From Hyphomicrobiales bacterium (lineage in GTDB: Bacteria > Pseudomonadota > Alphaproteobacteria > Rhizobiales > Beijerinckiaceae), in contig JAIXSM010000047.1 in NCBI GenBank assembly GCA_027484655.1, positions 1-40,041 on the forward strand: a DNA stretch of 40,041 bases, in the 5' to 3' direction. A program made the position numbers and the translations under genes. Within the stretch, counting starts at the first letter, position 1. Each line of letters begins with the position of its first letter. This document shows, piece by piece, positions 25,976 through 38,865 of this stretch. The notes below the pieces were generated by a model. It saw only the letters and a program-made list of their open reading frames with translations, was not told where the DNA came from and searched no databases.

Positions 25976-26614
25976 TCAGTAGCCCCCCTTGGGATGGTTG
26001 TAGTCTTCCTCGATCTCGCGGGCCACGAAGCCTTCGGCTTCCGGCGTCACTTCCACCGGGCGCTCCTGCACGGTCTTCTGGAAGAGCATGTTGAGGAAGA
26101 GGTACATGGGCTTGGTCTTGATGACGAGCGCGCGAGCGGGCTTGTCGGTCGAGGCGTTGAAGTGCTGGTGCACGCAGTTGTTGTGCACGATGGCCACGTC
26201 GCCGGCTTCCCAGTCGTAGCGCACGCCGTCATGGACCTCGTAGCCCTTGCCGTCGAGGATGTAGAAGGCGGCCTCGTTCACGTGGCCGTGCTTCTGCGAG
26301 GCGGCGCCGGGCGCGTACTCTTCCAGATGCATGTGGAAGGTCTGGGTGATGCCATCCTTCGGCTCAACGTAATGGCGGCTGAAGCAGAGCGGCCCGTCGA
26401 TGAAGGCGAGCTCCTTGGCCTTGCGCACGCGCGGCACGGTGCGCAGGCGGTCAAGCTCCTGCTTGACGTTGTACTCGCCCTGGATGCCGCGCACGAACAC
26501 GCGGTCCTTCTTGTTGTGGTACATGGTGGCGCGCTTCTCATCGAGCGCGGCCGAATTATGGCCCACATCGGCCGGCGCGGCGCCGCCTTTCTGGACTCGG
26601 GGATCGGCGTTCAT
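25976..26614 (-). CDS. cupin protein 2 (paired cupin)
   Basis: From the ATG at 26614 (GGAGGAATTCCG before it) this gives 212 residues; a longer frame to 26707 lacks support. Cupin motif 1 is QKHGHVNEAAFYILDGKG and motif 2 is GDVAIVHNNCVHQHFN, giving a complete three-His, one-Glu metal site. The Pro usual in motif 2 is replaced. The early FSRHYVEPKDGITQTFHMHLE region is distinct from cupin 1. It heads the minus-strand run and is divergent from the amidohydrolase. The two cupins may form one heteromeric enzyme. Confidence 0.8.
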   Translation of the reverse strand: MNADPRVQKGGAAPADVGHNSAALDEKRATMYHNKKDRVFVRGIQGEYNVKQELDRLRTVPRVRKAKELAFIDGPLCFSRHYVEPKDGITQTFHMHLEEYAPGAASQKHGHVNEAAFYILDGKGYEVHDGVRYDWEAGDVAIVHNNCVHQHFNASTDKPARALVIKTKPMYLFLNMLFQKTVQERPVEVTPEAEGFVAREIEEDYNHPKGGY

Positions 26615-26834
26615 CGGAATTCCTCCGCAATGAGTCACGGGCCGCTTCTTGGCGAGCGGCCGGGATCGCCCCTTGATACACGCCCGCCTCCCCCATGTCA
26701 CGCCCACAGCATCCGGGTGGGCGGGCCCCCGTCAGGCGAAAAAGCGCTTGGCCCGGCCGGGCGAAGAAAGCTATGTGTGCGCAATGACGGACAGGGCCAA
26801 GACGCGATCATGGCTCGCTGCCAGGAGGAAACCG
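26615..26834. promoter_or_regulatory. divergent promoter region, cupin 2 / amidohydrolase
   Basis: This 220-base region separates two outward-facing genes. Two inverted repeats are clear: CGCCCAC-N9-GTGGGCG (26701-26707 and 26717-26723), a plausible operator for a dimeric regulator, and GGCCGCT-N8-AGCGGCC (26640-26646 and 26655-26661) in the probable cupin leader. I see no convincing -10/-35 pair and no regulator gene beside it. Confidence 0.35.
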
Positions 26835-27851
26835 ATGCGTTACATCGACTGCTTCAATCACTTCTTCCCCCAGAGCCTGTGGGACAAGATGCTCGCGACG
26901 CCGGGCGCGGCGGCGGACATCGGCGCGCGCATGCGCGGCATTCCGTGCATCTACAATCTCGACGAGCGCAAGCGCGTCGTCGACATGTTCCGCACCCAGT
27001 ACAACTACACGCAGGTCATCTCGCTCGGCATGCCCCCGCTTGAGGCGCTCGGCACGCCCGAACAGGTTGAGGAGTTCGCCAAGCTCGCCAACGACGGCAT
27101 GGCCGAGTTGGTCGCCAAGAACCCGGATTACTTCTGCGGCTGGCTGGCGGCGCTGCCGATGAACTCGGCCGCACGCGAGAAGGAATACGAGCGCGCCATC
27201 GCCATGGGCGCCAACGGCGTGCAGATCCACACCAACATCAACGGCGTGCCGCTCGACGACGAGCAGTTCCGCCCGATCTTCGCCATTTCCGAGAAGGCGC
27301 AGAACCCCGTGTTCCTGCACCCCTCGCGCGGCGCCTTCGATCTGCCCGACTACAAGACCGAGTCCAAGTCGAAGTACGAGATCTGGTGGACGTTCGGCTG
27401 GCCCTACGAGACGTCGGCCGCCATGGCCCGCCTCGTGTTCGGCGGCGTAATGGACCAGTTCCCGAACCTGAAGGTTCTGGCTCACCATCTGGGCGCCATG
27501 GTGCCGTTCTTTGAAGGCCGCGTCGGCCCGGGCTGGGACCAGCTCGGCAACCGCACCACGGACGAGGATTACAAGACGCTTCGCGCCAACATGAAGCGTC
27601 GTCCCCTCGACTACTTCAAGGATTTCTACGCCGACAGCGCCGTGTTCGGCTCCAAGGCTGCGACGGAATGCGGCCTCGCCTTCTACGGCGCAGACCGCGT
27701 GCTGTTCGCCTCCGACTGCCCGTTCGATCCTGAAAAGGGCCCCGGATACATCCGTGAGACGATCGCCATTCTCGAGGGTCTCAACCTGAGCCAGGAAGAC
27801 CGCGAGAAGATCTGCTACAAGAACGCCCAGTCGCTGCTGAACATCAAGTAA
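26835..27851 (+). CDS. amidohydrolase family protein (ACMSD / amidohydrolase_2 type)
   Basis: This encodes 338 residues, starting at the ATG after a strong AGGAGGAAACCG. It is a TIM-barrel amidohydrolase_2 protein. NPVFLHPSRGAF, NLKVLAHHLGAMVPF and RVLFASDCPFDPEKG carry the expected metal and catalytic His, His and Asp. The N-terminal motif reads YIDCFNHFFP where ACMSD relatives have D-x-H-x-H, so the first metal-binding His is Phe7. Relatives decarboxylate aromatic or unsaturated acids, or hydrolyse lactones and amides. It faces away from the cupin operon and shares its promoter region, which suggests a common pathway. Confidence 0.82.
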   Translation: MRYIDCFNHFFPQSLWDKMLATPGAAADIGARMRGIPCIYNLDERKRVVDMFRTQYNYTQVISLGMPPLEALGTPEQVEEFAKLANDGMAELVAKNPDYFCGWLAALPMNSAAREKEYERAIAMGANGVQIHTNINGVPLDDEQFRPIFAISEKAQNPVFLHPSRGAFDLPDYKTESKSKYEIWWTFGWPYETSAAMARLVFGGVMDQFPNLKVLAHHLGAMVPFFEGRVGPGWDQLGNRTTDEDYKTLRANMKRRPLDYFKDFYADSAVFGSKAATECGLAFYGADRVLFASDCPFDPEKGPGYIRETIAILEGLNLSQEDREKICYKNAQSLLNIK

Positions 27852-27875
27852 GCGGCTTCGTCTTCAAGAGACATG

Positions 27876-27905
27876 AAACGCCCGGCCGCAACGCCGGGCG
27901 TTTTC
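27876..27905 (+). terminator. intrinsic terminator after the amidohydrolase
   Basis: AAACGCCCGGC and GCCGGGCGTTT form an 11-bp stem around a 6-base loop, followed by TCTATTT. It lies 24 bases after the stop codon and also faces the 3' end of the convergent DUF2892 gene. Confidence 0.88.
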
Positions 27906-28090
27906 TATTTCCCGCAGGTGTTGATCCCCAGCAGCGTGTAGCCGGGGCATCTGCCCGCAAGCCCCGTGACAAGGGGGCCGAAGCCGATGAGACCCCACCA
28001 CGTTTGCGGGCCGATGAAGACAATGGAAAGAAGAAGCAGCCCGACAACGATGCGGGCGATCCGGTCGATGGTTCCAACGTTCTCGATCAT
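27905..28090 (-). CDS. DUF2892 small inner-membrane protein
   Basis: This encodes 61 residues with two hydrophobic segments (RIARIVVGLLLLSIVFIG and LIGFGPLVTGLAG) and a C-terminal RCPGYTLLGINTCGK. The two-helix N-terminus MIENVGTIDRIARIVVG and the two cysteines are typical of DUF2892 (the YgaP membrane-domain type). The family often accompanies rhodanese or sulfur-handling proteins, but none is adjacent here. GGAGAGG lies upstream of the ATG. Confidence 0.82.
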   Translation of the reverse strand: MIENVGTIDRIARIVVGLLLLSIVFIGPQTWWGLIGFGPLVTGLAGRCPGYTLLGINTCGK

Positions 28091-28186
28091 GGTCCCACGC
28101 CTCTCCTGTAGCGACTACGCAAGGTCGCCACATTGGAGAAGCGTGAAACGGATCGCCTTGATGTGGATCAGGGCGATCCGGTCGCG

Positions 28187-29783
<1,597 letters not shown>

Positions 29784-29805
29784 AACTGAAGGCGTTTACG
29801 GGCTT

Positions 29806-30126
29806 ATGAGCACGTATGGGAGCATGGGGCGAGCCGCCATCGAACCGCCCCCCGCCGGCGTGCGGGAGGCCCTCCCCGCGCCGGATGAAGGCGTCGGCCT
29901 GGAGCACATGGGCCCGGAGCTGGCGCGCCGCCAGTTGCAGGCGTCGCTCGGGGTTCTCGGGCTCATCGCCGCTGTCGGCGTAACGATCGCCACCATGTTC
30001 GGGACAGGCGCCCTGCGACCCGCTGACAGGAGCGCCGGCGCGGCCGTTTCGCGCGCCACGGTCCAGCAACCGCAGTTCGTGCGGCCCGTCAAAGCGGACC
30101 GCGTCGTCTCCCCGACTGGCGGCTGA
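29806..30126 (+). CDS. one-span membrane protein, unknown
   Basis: This encodes 106 residues from the ATG at 29806. There is one hydrophobic segment near residues 48-62 (VLGLIAAVGVTIATMFGTG), a Pro/Ala-rich N-terminus and a low-complexity tail. No domain recognised. Codon use matches the neighbours, which supports a real gene, but the start is uncertain because several in-frame ATG codons occur. Confidence 0.45.
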   Translation: MSTYGSMGRAAIEPPPAGVREALPAPDEGVGLEHMGPELARRQLQASLGVLGLIAAVGVTIATMFGTGALRPADRSAGAAVSRATVQQPQFVRPVKADRVVSPTGG

Positions 30127-30207
30127 ACAAACGGTTCAGACCACGTTCAGGCCGAAGAATGCAATCTCCAACCTGTCGGCGACTTCTTCGCCGTCATGGA
30201 GAGACAA

Positions 30208-30588
30208 ATGCACAACCGTCTGTTCGCCGCCATCGCTCTCGCCGCCGCCATCTCCGGCTCGGCCATCGCGCAGACGCCGGCCACGAACCCGGCTCCAGCG
30301 AAGCCTGCTACCCCGGCCGCCGCGGCCCCTGCCGCGCCAGTGACCGCGCCCGCCACCACCGCCGCGCCGGCCACCGCCGTCCGCGCCGCGCCCGCAGCAA
30401 TCGTGGACATCAACACCGCGAGCGCCGCTGATTTGCAGAAGCTGAAGGGCGTCGGAGAGGCGCGCGCCGAAGCGATCATCAAGGGTCGCCCGTACAAGGC
30501 GAAGGATGAACTGGTCGACAGGAAGATCCTGCCGAAGAACGTGTATGACGACGTGAAGGACCAGATCGTGGCGCGCCAGCGCTCATGA
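30208..30588 (+). CDS. exported ComEA-like helix-hairpin-helix protein
   Basis: From the ATG at 30208 (GGAGAGACAA before it) this gives 126 residues. A signal peptide (MHNRLFAAIALAAAISGSAIAQ) is followed by a Pro/Ala/Thr linker of about 45 residues. The C-terminal helix-hairpin-helix domain reads VDINTASAADLQKLKGVGEA and then ILPKNVYDDVKDQIVA. ComEA-type domains bind double-stranded DNA without sequence preference in the periplasm during uptake. No other competence gene is near, so a role in DNA uptake is only suggested. Confidence 0.78.
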   Translation: MHNRLFAAIALAAAISGSAIAQTPATNPAPAKPATPAAAAPAAPVTAPATTAAPATAVRAAPAAIVDINTASAADLQKLKGVGEARAEAIIKGRPYKAKDELVDRKILPKNVYDDVKDQIVARQRS

Positions 30589-30607
30589 TGACATCCTGAT
30601 CTGAGCG

Positions 30608-30640
30608 AGCGCGCGGCTCCCCTCCCGGGCCGCGCGCTTT
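30608..30640 (+). terminator. intrinsic terminator after the HhH gene
   Basis: AGCGCGCGGC and GCCGCGCGCT form a 10-bp GC stem with an 11-base loop, followed by a short TT. It lies 20 bases after the stop codon. Confidence 0.65.
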
Positions 30641-30689
30641 GCGTTTGAAGCCACCACAGGCTTCGCGAGAGCGGGGGTGATCTGCGGTT

Positions 30690-31916
30690 TCACGCCGTCC
30701 TGATGATGTTCGCCAGCGGACGCACCGCGTCCGAGCCAGGGAACACGATGCGTGCAAGGGCGGCTGGCGAGATGCCGAGGTGATCGGCGAGAACGCCCTT
30801 GAGAACGGCGCGCAAGTCAGTCGTGGGCGCGAGGTCTCTACCTTCGAAAAGATTCGCCTGCCTGAGACCAGGCCAGTCAGCAATGACACGCCCGCCAGCC
30901 ACAGCTCCACCGGCGATAAAGCACACGCCGCCGACTCCGTGGTCGGTGCCCGATGTGCCGTTCACACGGGCCGTGCGGCCGAACTCGCTCAAGGCGACCA
31001 CGACCGTATTCCGCCATTGCGGGCCAAGACCTTTCTCGAACTCATGAAACGCTGCATCAAGGCCGGCAAGCAGGTCCGCGACGCGCCCGCGCGCGGCGCC
31101 GGCGTTCGCGTGCGTGTCCCAGCCGTTGAACGACAATGCCGCGATGCGGGGACCGTCATCGGCTGCAAGCAGTTTCGCCGCGCCCCGCGCGGGCAATCGC
31201 ATCGCCGCGTCCGCGCCCGATCGTGGCAAATCGCCAGTCTCGCGCCGCGCGACGGCGTCCAGCGCCAGCGCCTGTCGCAGGTTTGCCTGGAGCGCCGGGT
31301 CGCGCTCGCCATAAAGCGTGGACAGTCGCTGCGCGAGGTCGTCAGAGCTGTTAACCACAGCGGCTGGGCTCCAGCCGGTGATGGAGGCCGAACCACGCAG
31401 GATGAGCGGCGTCGTCACGCCGACCGCCAGCCCGCGGGCGGGCCCTTCAATGCGCTCGCCGGCGGGCAGCGTGGTCAGTGCGCGATTGAGCCAGCCGGAA
31501 TCGACACGCCCTGGACCAGCCTGCCCGCTCTCCAGCACATCCTGCCCATCGAAATGCGACCTGCCCCGGTAGGGCGTCGCAACCGCATGCACCAGCATCG
31601 CCTCGCCCTGGCTCCACAGGCGCGCAAACTGCGGCATTGATGGATGCAGGCCGAAGAACGAATCCAGCATGGGGGCCGTGTTTTCGCCTGAACGTGTGAG
31701 CGCGAGACGTCCGCGCAAGGCCTCATGGTCCGGGTCGCCGACCGGCGGCGCCGCTATAAGGCCATCGAGCGCGCCGCGCAGGACAAGCACCACGAGGCGC
31801 GGATCGCGGCTTCCCCCGCCGCCGACGAAGGAGGGGATGAAGGACCACGCGAACAGCGCCGCGCCTGAAGCAAGAGCCGCGCGCCGAGTGATCGTTGACG
31901 AGAGAAGGTGCGTCAT
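30690..31916 (-). CDS. DUF1501 protein with Tat signal
   Basis: This encodes 408 residues. The N-terminus has a twin-Arg signal (TRRAALASGAALFAWSFIP), so the folded protein is exported. The remainder has the DUF1501 pattern: VLVLRGALDGL, FFGLHPSMPQFARLW, YRGRSHFDGQDVLE and SEFGRTARVNGTSGTDHG, an alkaline-phosphatase-like metal site. It overlaps the upstream DUF1800 gene by 4 bases, and the two families are regularly found as such pairs. Function is unknown; an exported metal-dependent hydrolase is a reasonable inference. Confidence 0.85.
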   Translation of the reverse strand: MTHLLSSTITRRAALASGAALFAWSFIPSFVGGGGSRDPRLVVLVLRGALDGLIAAPPVGDPDHEALRGRLALTRSGENTAPMLDSFFGLHPSMPQFARLWSQGEAMLVHAVATPYRGRSHFDGQDVLESGQAGPGRVDSGWLNRALTTLPAGERIEGPARGLAVGVTTPLILRGSASITGWSPAAVVNSSDDLAQRLSTLYGERDPALQANLRQALALDAVARRETGDLPRSGADAAMRLPARGAAKLLAADDGPRIAALSFNGWDTHANAGAARGRVADLLAGLDAAFHEFEKGLGPQWRNTVVVALSEFGRTARVNGTSGTDHGVGGVCFIAGGAVAGGRVIADWPGLRQANLFEGRDLAPTTDLRAVLKGVLADHLGISPAALARIVFPGSDAVRPLANIIRTA

Positions 31917-33274
31917 CTGCGCATGAACTCCGGAGAGAGAAGAAGCAGCGCGAGCCCCTGCTCGCGGCTTTCCGCGCGCATGACAGCATCGCGCGTGGCG
32001 GCGGAAACAGCAGGGCCGAACGCATCCTGAAGCAGCCCCCGCGGATCATCGCGCCGGCTGCGGGCGATCTCCACGACCACGTCGTAGCGGACCTTGACCG
32101 CGTTGGGCGTCGCCCAGTCGGCGTCAAGATCGGAGTATCCCGCCGGCGAGGGCGGCGACCAGAGCGGCTGACCCATGCGCGCCATGAGTTGCTGGGCGCG
32201 AGGCGCGGGCTCCGGCGCCTGGTTGAGCAGGCGCCAGATGGCCACCAGATGATCCTGCGGCGTGCGAATTTTCGTCAGCGGCGCGCGCCAGCAGGCATCA
32301 AGCGTCAGCAGCCTTCTGCTCACCGCCCTCAGGTCGCCACCGGTTTCGCGCAAGGTTGCGAACAGCGCATCAACCGCGTCGCGGGGCGGCTGGTCGGCGA
32401 TGAAGTGACGCGCGAGTTTCCAGGCGATGCGCTGCATCGTCGCCGGAAGTGCAGCCAGATCCCTGACAGCCAGTGCAGCCTGATTTTCACCAGCGTCCAC
32501 GTAGGATCGCCCCATGAGAACCTGCGCGCCGGGCTCGTGCGCAGCGGCGTCGAACACGAAGGAGCCATAGCGGCCCAGCCGCCCATCCCTGCCGGCCATG
32601 GTCCAGCCGGTGAGCATGCGCGCCAGCGCGTTGACGTCGGCCTGCGAGTGCCCGGTCCCCACGGTGTGGAGTTCGAGGATCTCACGGGCGAGGTTCTCGT
32701 TAAGCCCGCGACCCGCGCGCGCTGATTTTGAACCAGGCCCGATGGATATGTGATTGTCGAGATACGTCAGCATCGCCGGGTGCCGGACGACCGCCGCAGC
32801 CATATCGGCGAACCGGCCAAACACGTGAGGCCGTATCGCCTCGCGCACGTAGGCGCCGGCCATGATGCGCGGCAAGCCGCCCCGGGCTGCGGAGACAGTA
32901 AAGTGATTGGCCCAGAAATTAACGAGGCGTTCGCATACACCGGATGGCGCCGCGTGGCCAAACCCCAGCCACGACGCGGCCTCCGCGTGGATTGCCTCGT
33001 TGACCAGATTTGGCGGGGCGGGTCCCTTGGTGGCGGGGTTGGGAGGCGCCGCCCGAAGCTCCTGATCGCGCTTGGCCTGCTGATCGGCTACTGCCGGCAG
33101 ATCGACGGAGGCAGGGAGGCCCGGCGCGGGCGACCCCAACCCCCGATTGAACTCCGCCAACACGAAGCCGCGCGGGTCGCGCGCGGCCTCGCGGGCGTCA
33201 GCTCCGCCCTTGCGCGCGCCAAACCCGAACCGGTGAAGCGCAATGAGCGTCTCGCTTGATCTGTCTGCCGCCAT
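31913..33274 (-). CDS. DUF1800 protein
   Basis: From the ATG at 33274 this gives 453 residues. The DUF1800 signatures are LHRFGFGARKGGA near the N-terminus, CERLVNFWANHFTVS, RPHVFGRFADMAAAV, MLTYLDNH and ENLAREILELHTVGTG. No signal peptide is obvious. It is translationally coupled to the DUF1501 gene (ATGA overlap), so the products probably work together, perhaps on the same exported substrate. Family function is unestablished. Confidence 0.85.
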   Translation of the reverse strand: MAADRSSETLIALHRFGFGARKGGADAREAARDPRGFVLAEFNRGLGSPAPGLPASVDLPAVADQQAKRDQELRAAPPNPATKGPAPPNLVNEAIHAEAASWLGFGHAAPSGVCERLVNFWANHFTVSAARGGLPRIMAGAYVREAIRPHVFGRFADMAAAVVRHPAMLTYLDNHISIGPGSKSARAGRGLNENLAREILELHTVGTGHSQADVNALARMLTGWTMAGRDGRLGRYGSFVFDAAAHEPGAQVLMGRSYVDAGENQAALAVRDLAALPATMQRIAWKLARHFIADQPPRDAVDALFATLRETGGDLRAVSRRLLTLDACWRAPLTKIRTPQDHLVAIWRLLNQAPEPAPRAQQLMARMGQPLWSPPSPAGYSDLDADWATPNAVKVRYDVVVEIARSRRDDPRGLLQDAFGPAVSAATRDAVMRAESREQGLALLLLSPEFMRR

Positions 33275-33350
33275 GCTGGCCGTGGGGTCCCGCAGTTGAG
33301 ATTGCGGAACCCTACACCGCCCGGCCTTGCCCAAATGCTAAGCAAAAGCC

Positions 33351-34670
33351 TCAAACAGGCTCCTTTCCGCCCTTGCTCAGGAACGCGAGCGGAACGCCCA
33401 ACGCGACCACGCCGACGCCCACCAGCGCGCCCCAGCCCGTGTACGCGAGGCTCGAGTACAGCAGGTAGGCGCAGATGCCGACGAAAATCGCCGGCGTGAC
33501 GGGATAGAGCGGTACGCGGAACGGACGCTCCCGATCCGGCTCGCGGAAGCGGAAGATGAACAGCGCAAGCCCCACGAGCAGCAGGAAGAACCAGAACACC
33601 GGCGCGGTGTAATCGACCATGGTCGAGAACCCGTCGCGGGTCATGGCGCCCAGGCCCACAAGGGCCAGCGACAGAACGCCCTGAAGCAGGAACGCGTTCG
33701 CCGGATTGCCGCGCCGCTCGTCCCACACGCCGAACCGCGCGATCACCGGCACATCGCGCGCCAGCGCGTACCACGACCGGGCCCCTGTGAAGATGGTGCC
33801 GTTCAGCGTCGAGAGGGACGAGAGACAGACGGTGAGCGCCAGCAGGATTGCGCCCGCCTCTCCAGCGGCCAAGCGCATCAGGTCAGCGCCAATCGCCTTG
33901 CTGCCCGCGATGCCGCCGATGCCAAACGCCTTCAGCAGCGCAAGGTTGAACGCGACATAGAGCACAGTGACGACCGCCGTGCCCAGCACGATGGCGCGCA
34001 CCATGTCGCGGCGCACGTCCCGCATTTCGCCGGAGAGATAGGCGATCTCGTTCCATCCGCCATAGCTCAGGAGCACGAGCACCATGGCGAGGCCCAGCGC
34101 GCCGCCCATGCTCGGGGAGGCGGGCTTGGCGGCTTCCGAGGGCGCGGAGAAGCCGACAATGATGACGATGACGATGGCGAGCACCGTGGCGGTTTCCAGC
34201 GTCTTCTGGACGCGGGTTCCCGGCAACGTGCCAATGATGTTCACCGCGGTGAGCGCCACCACGCAAAGCGCCGCATAAATCGACGAGCTGTAGGGTCCAA
34301 GCGGCAGCAGTTGCGTGGCGTAGTCGCCGAACACGAAGCCGACAAGGGCGATGGCGCCCGTCTGAATCACGGCGCCGCGCGCCCAGGCGAAAAGCACCGC
34401 CGTGCGCGTGCCCCAGGCGCGCGCCAGAAAGTTATACTCGCCGCCCGCGCCCGGATACATGGCCGCAAGCTCGGCGTAGCAGAGGGCGCCGATGATCGTG
34501 GCGACGCCGCCCGCGACCCAGACGCCAATGAACAGCCACGGGTCGCCCGTGGTGGCTGCGACGATGCTCGGCGTCTTGAAAATGCCGACGCCGATGACGA
34601 TGCCGACAAAAAAGGCGACGGCGTCGGCGACGCTCAGAATTTTTTTCGGATGTGCGGTCTCGATTCCCAT
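33351..34670 (-). CDS. APC-superfamily amino acid permease
   Basis: This encodes 439 residues with about 12 membrane segments. The N-terminal VADAVAFFVGIVIGVGIFKT and ALCYAELAAMYPGAGGEYNF are hallmark APC motifs. The later GGWNEIAYLSGEMRD and TLNGTIFTGARSWYALARD also match the LAT/APC amino acid exchanger-like group. It would carry an amino acid or amine across the inner membrane. The substrate is not predictable. It stands alone between DUF1800 and a methyltransferase on the same strand. Confidence 0.88.
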   Translation of the reverse strand: MGIETAHPKKILSVADAVAFFVGIVIGVGIFKTPSIVAATTGDPWLFIGVWVAGGVATIIGALCYAELAAMYPGAGGEYNFLARAWGTRTAVLFAWARGAVIQTGAIALVGFVFGDYATQLLPLGPYSSSIYAALCVVALTAVNIIGTLPGTRVQKTLETATVLAIVIVIIVGFSAPSEAAKPASPSMGGALGLAMVLVLLSYGGWNEIAYLSGEMRDVRRDMVRAIVLGTAVVTVLYVAFNLALLKAFGIGGIAGSKAIGADLMRLAAGEAGAILLALTVCLSSLSTLNGTIFTGARSWYALARDVPVIARFGVWDERRGNPANAFLLQGVLSLALVGLGAMTRDGFSTMVDYTAPVFWFFLLLVGLALFIFRFREPDRERPFRVPLYPVTPAIFVGICAYLLYSSLAYTGWGALVGVGVVALGVPLAFLSKGGKEPV

Positions 34671-34728
34671 GACAAAGTCCCTTTGCGGCGCGCGGGGCGC
34701 CTGAATGAAACGGTTGAGGCGGGCCCGT

Positions 34729-35538
34729 TCAGACGCGGGCGAGGGTCCAGCCGGACCCGGCGGCAGGCGTCACGGCGTTGCCGGCGACGCGCCCTGCGTA
34801 TTTCTTTTGCCGGCCGGCGAGATCGAGCGTGAACTCGACATCCACGCCCTTCAGGCGGCCTTCGATGCGACCCGCCGCAGCGCCCGCGCGGGCGGCTCCC
34901 GTGATCTTCTGGAAGCTCTGCTCGACAGCCAGCTCCACGCGCTCGCCCCCGTCCGTCAGGGTCCATGCGCCGGCCACTTTCGCGGGCACGAACCAGAACC
35001 AGATGCGGCTGTAATCGATCATGTCGCGCTGGTCCGGCTCCCAGTCGCCCATGTCGAACGCGTGGGAGACGATGCGCGAGCCCGGCTTCATCTCGTCGAG
35101 AATACGCGGCCGGAGCTGCAAATTCACGCTCGGCAGCAGGTACATCGTGAGCACGTCGGCGTCGCGGATCGAGGTGTCGAAGAGGTTCTTCACCTCAAAC
35201 CGCACCTTGTCCGAGACCTGCGCGGCCTTCGCGTTTTCAGTCGCTTCCCGAATGCGTTGCGGGTTCAGGTCGACGCCGAACCCGCGCGCGCCGTATCGCG
35301 TGGCCGCCGTGACGAGCATCCGCCCGTCGCCGCAGCCAAGGTCCATGACAAAATCCTTGGCCGTTACCTGCGCCATGCCCAGCATCCGCTCGACCACCTC
35401 CTGCGGGGTGGGCACGTACGGCACGTCAAGCTGCGGCCGCGGCGTCTGTTCGGGCAGCAACTGGGCGAGCGCCGGCGACGCCGCTGCGGCGCCAAGTCCG
35501 AAAACCATTGCGCGCCGGTTCCACATCTCGATCGTCAT
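34729..35538 (-). CDS. SAM-dependent methyltransferase-fold protein with an export signal
   Basis: This encodes 269 residues from the ATG at 35538 (AAGGA 5 bases before it). The N-terminus (MTIEMWNRRAMVFGLGAAAA then SPALAQ) looks like a twin-Arg signal peptide. The next part is a class I methyltransferase: VVERMLGMAQVTAKDFVMDLGCGDGRML (motif I), GVDLNPQRIREATENA and VLTMYLLPSVNLQLRP. SAM is not normally available in the periplasm, so either the signal is a membrane anchor or the enzyme acts before export. The C-terminal 80 residues are a beta-rich region (GRIEGRLKGVDVEFTLDLAG) I do not recognise. Confidence 0.75.
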   Translation of the reverse strand: MTIEMWNRRAMVFGLGAAAASPALAQLLPEQTPRPQLDVPYVPTPQEVVERMLGMAQVTAKDFVMDLGCGDGRMLVTAATRYGARGFGVDLNPQRIREATENAKAAQVSDKVRFEVKNLFDTSIRDADVLTMYLLPSVNLQLRPRILDEMKPGSRIVSHAFDMGDWEPDQRDMIDYSRIWFWFVPAKVAGAWTLTDGGERVELAVEQSFQKITGAARAGAAAGRIEGRLKGVDVEFTLDLAGRQKKYAGRVAGNAVTPAAGSGWTLARV

Positions 35539-35676
35539 GCGTCCTTGTCTCCCCCTCCGCGGCGACGCCGCCCCCAAGCTACATGATGGGGCGTCCGAGC
35601 GAGAGCGCAAGCGGCGTCTGCGACGCGACGTCCGCCTCACTTCCTTCCGCGCCAGACTCGCCCCATATTGCCCCGT

Positions 35677-38493
<2,817 letters not shown>

Positions 38494-38579
38494 AACGCGG
38501 GCGCCACATTCCCGGGGCGGGCGCAGCCCGAACCCGGGACCCATCAAGCGGACGCAGAGGCCTTGGCCCCTGGACCCCG

Positions 38580-38820
38580 GGTCGCTGCGCGCCCGGGGAT
38601 GTGGCGCGCGGTCCGGGTCGGCGCTTCCTTGGACCGCGGGCGTCCCCGCCCGCAAGTCAGCACAATGCGCGCGGGGCCGGATCGCTTGCGGCACCCGTAA
38701 TGTGGCGCGCGATCCAGGCGGCGCTTCCTTGGACCGCGGGCGTCCCCGCCCGCAAGTCAGCACAATGCGCGCGGGGCCGGATCGCCTGCGGCGCCCGTAA
38801 TGTGGCGCGCGGTCAAGTGG
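38580..38820. repeat. 100-bp tandem repeat array between uvrB and the IS110 element
   Basis: GCGCTTCCTTGGACCGCGGG recurs at 38621 and 38721, and TGTGGCGCGC recurs at 38600, 38701 and 38801, giving a unit of 100-101 bp. Two units are nearly complete and a third stops near 38815. A similar start of a unit (TCGCTGCGCG, CCGGGGATGTGG) reappears at 40018-40041, on the far side of the transposase. No ORF is supported in it. The region 38494-38580 also holds no recognisable gene. Confidence 0.85.
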
Positions 38821-38865
38821 GTCGCCCACTGAGGCAGGCGCCAAAATCACCGTCGTCCGTCCCGC

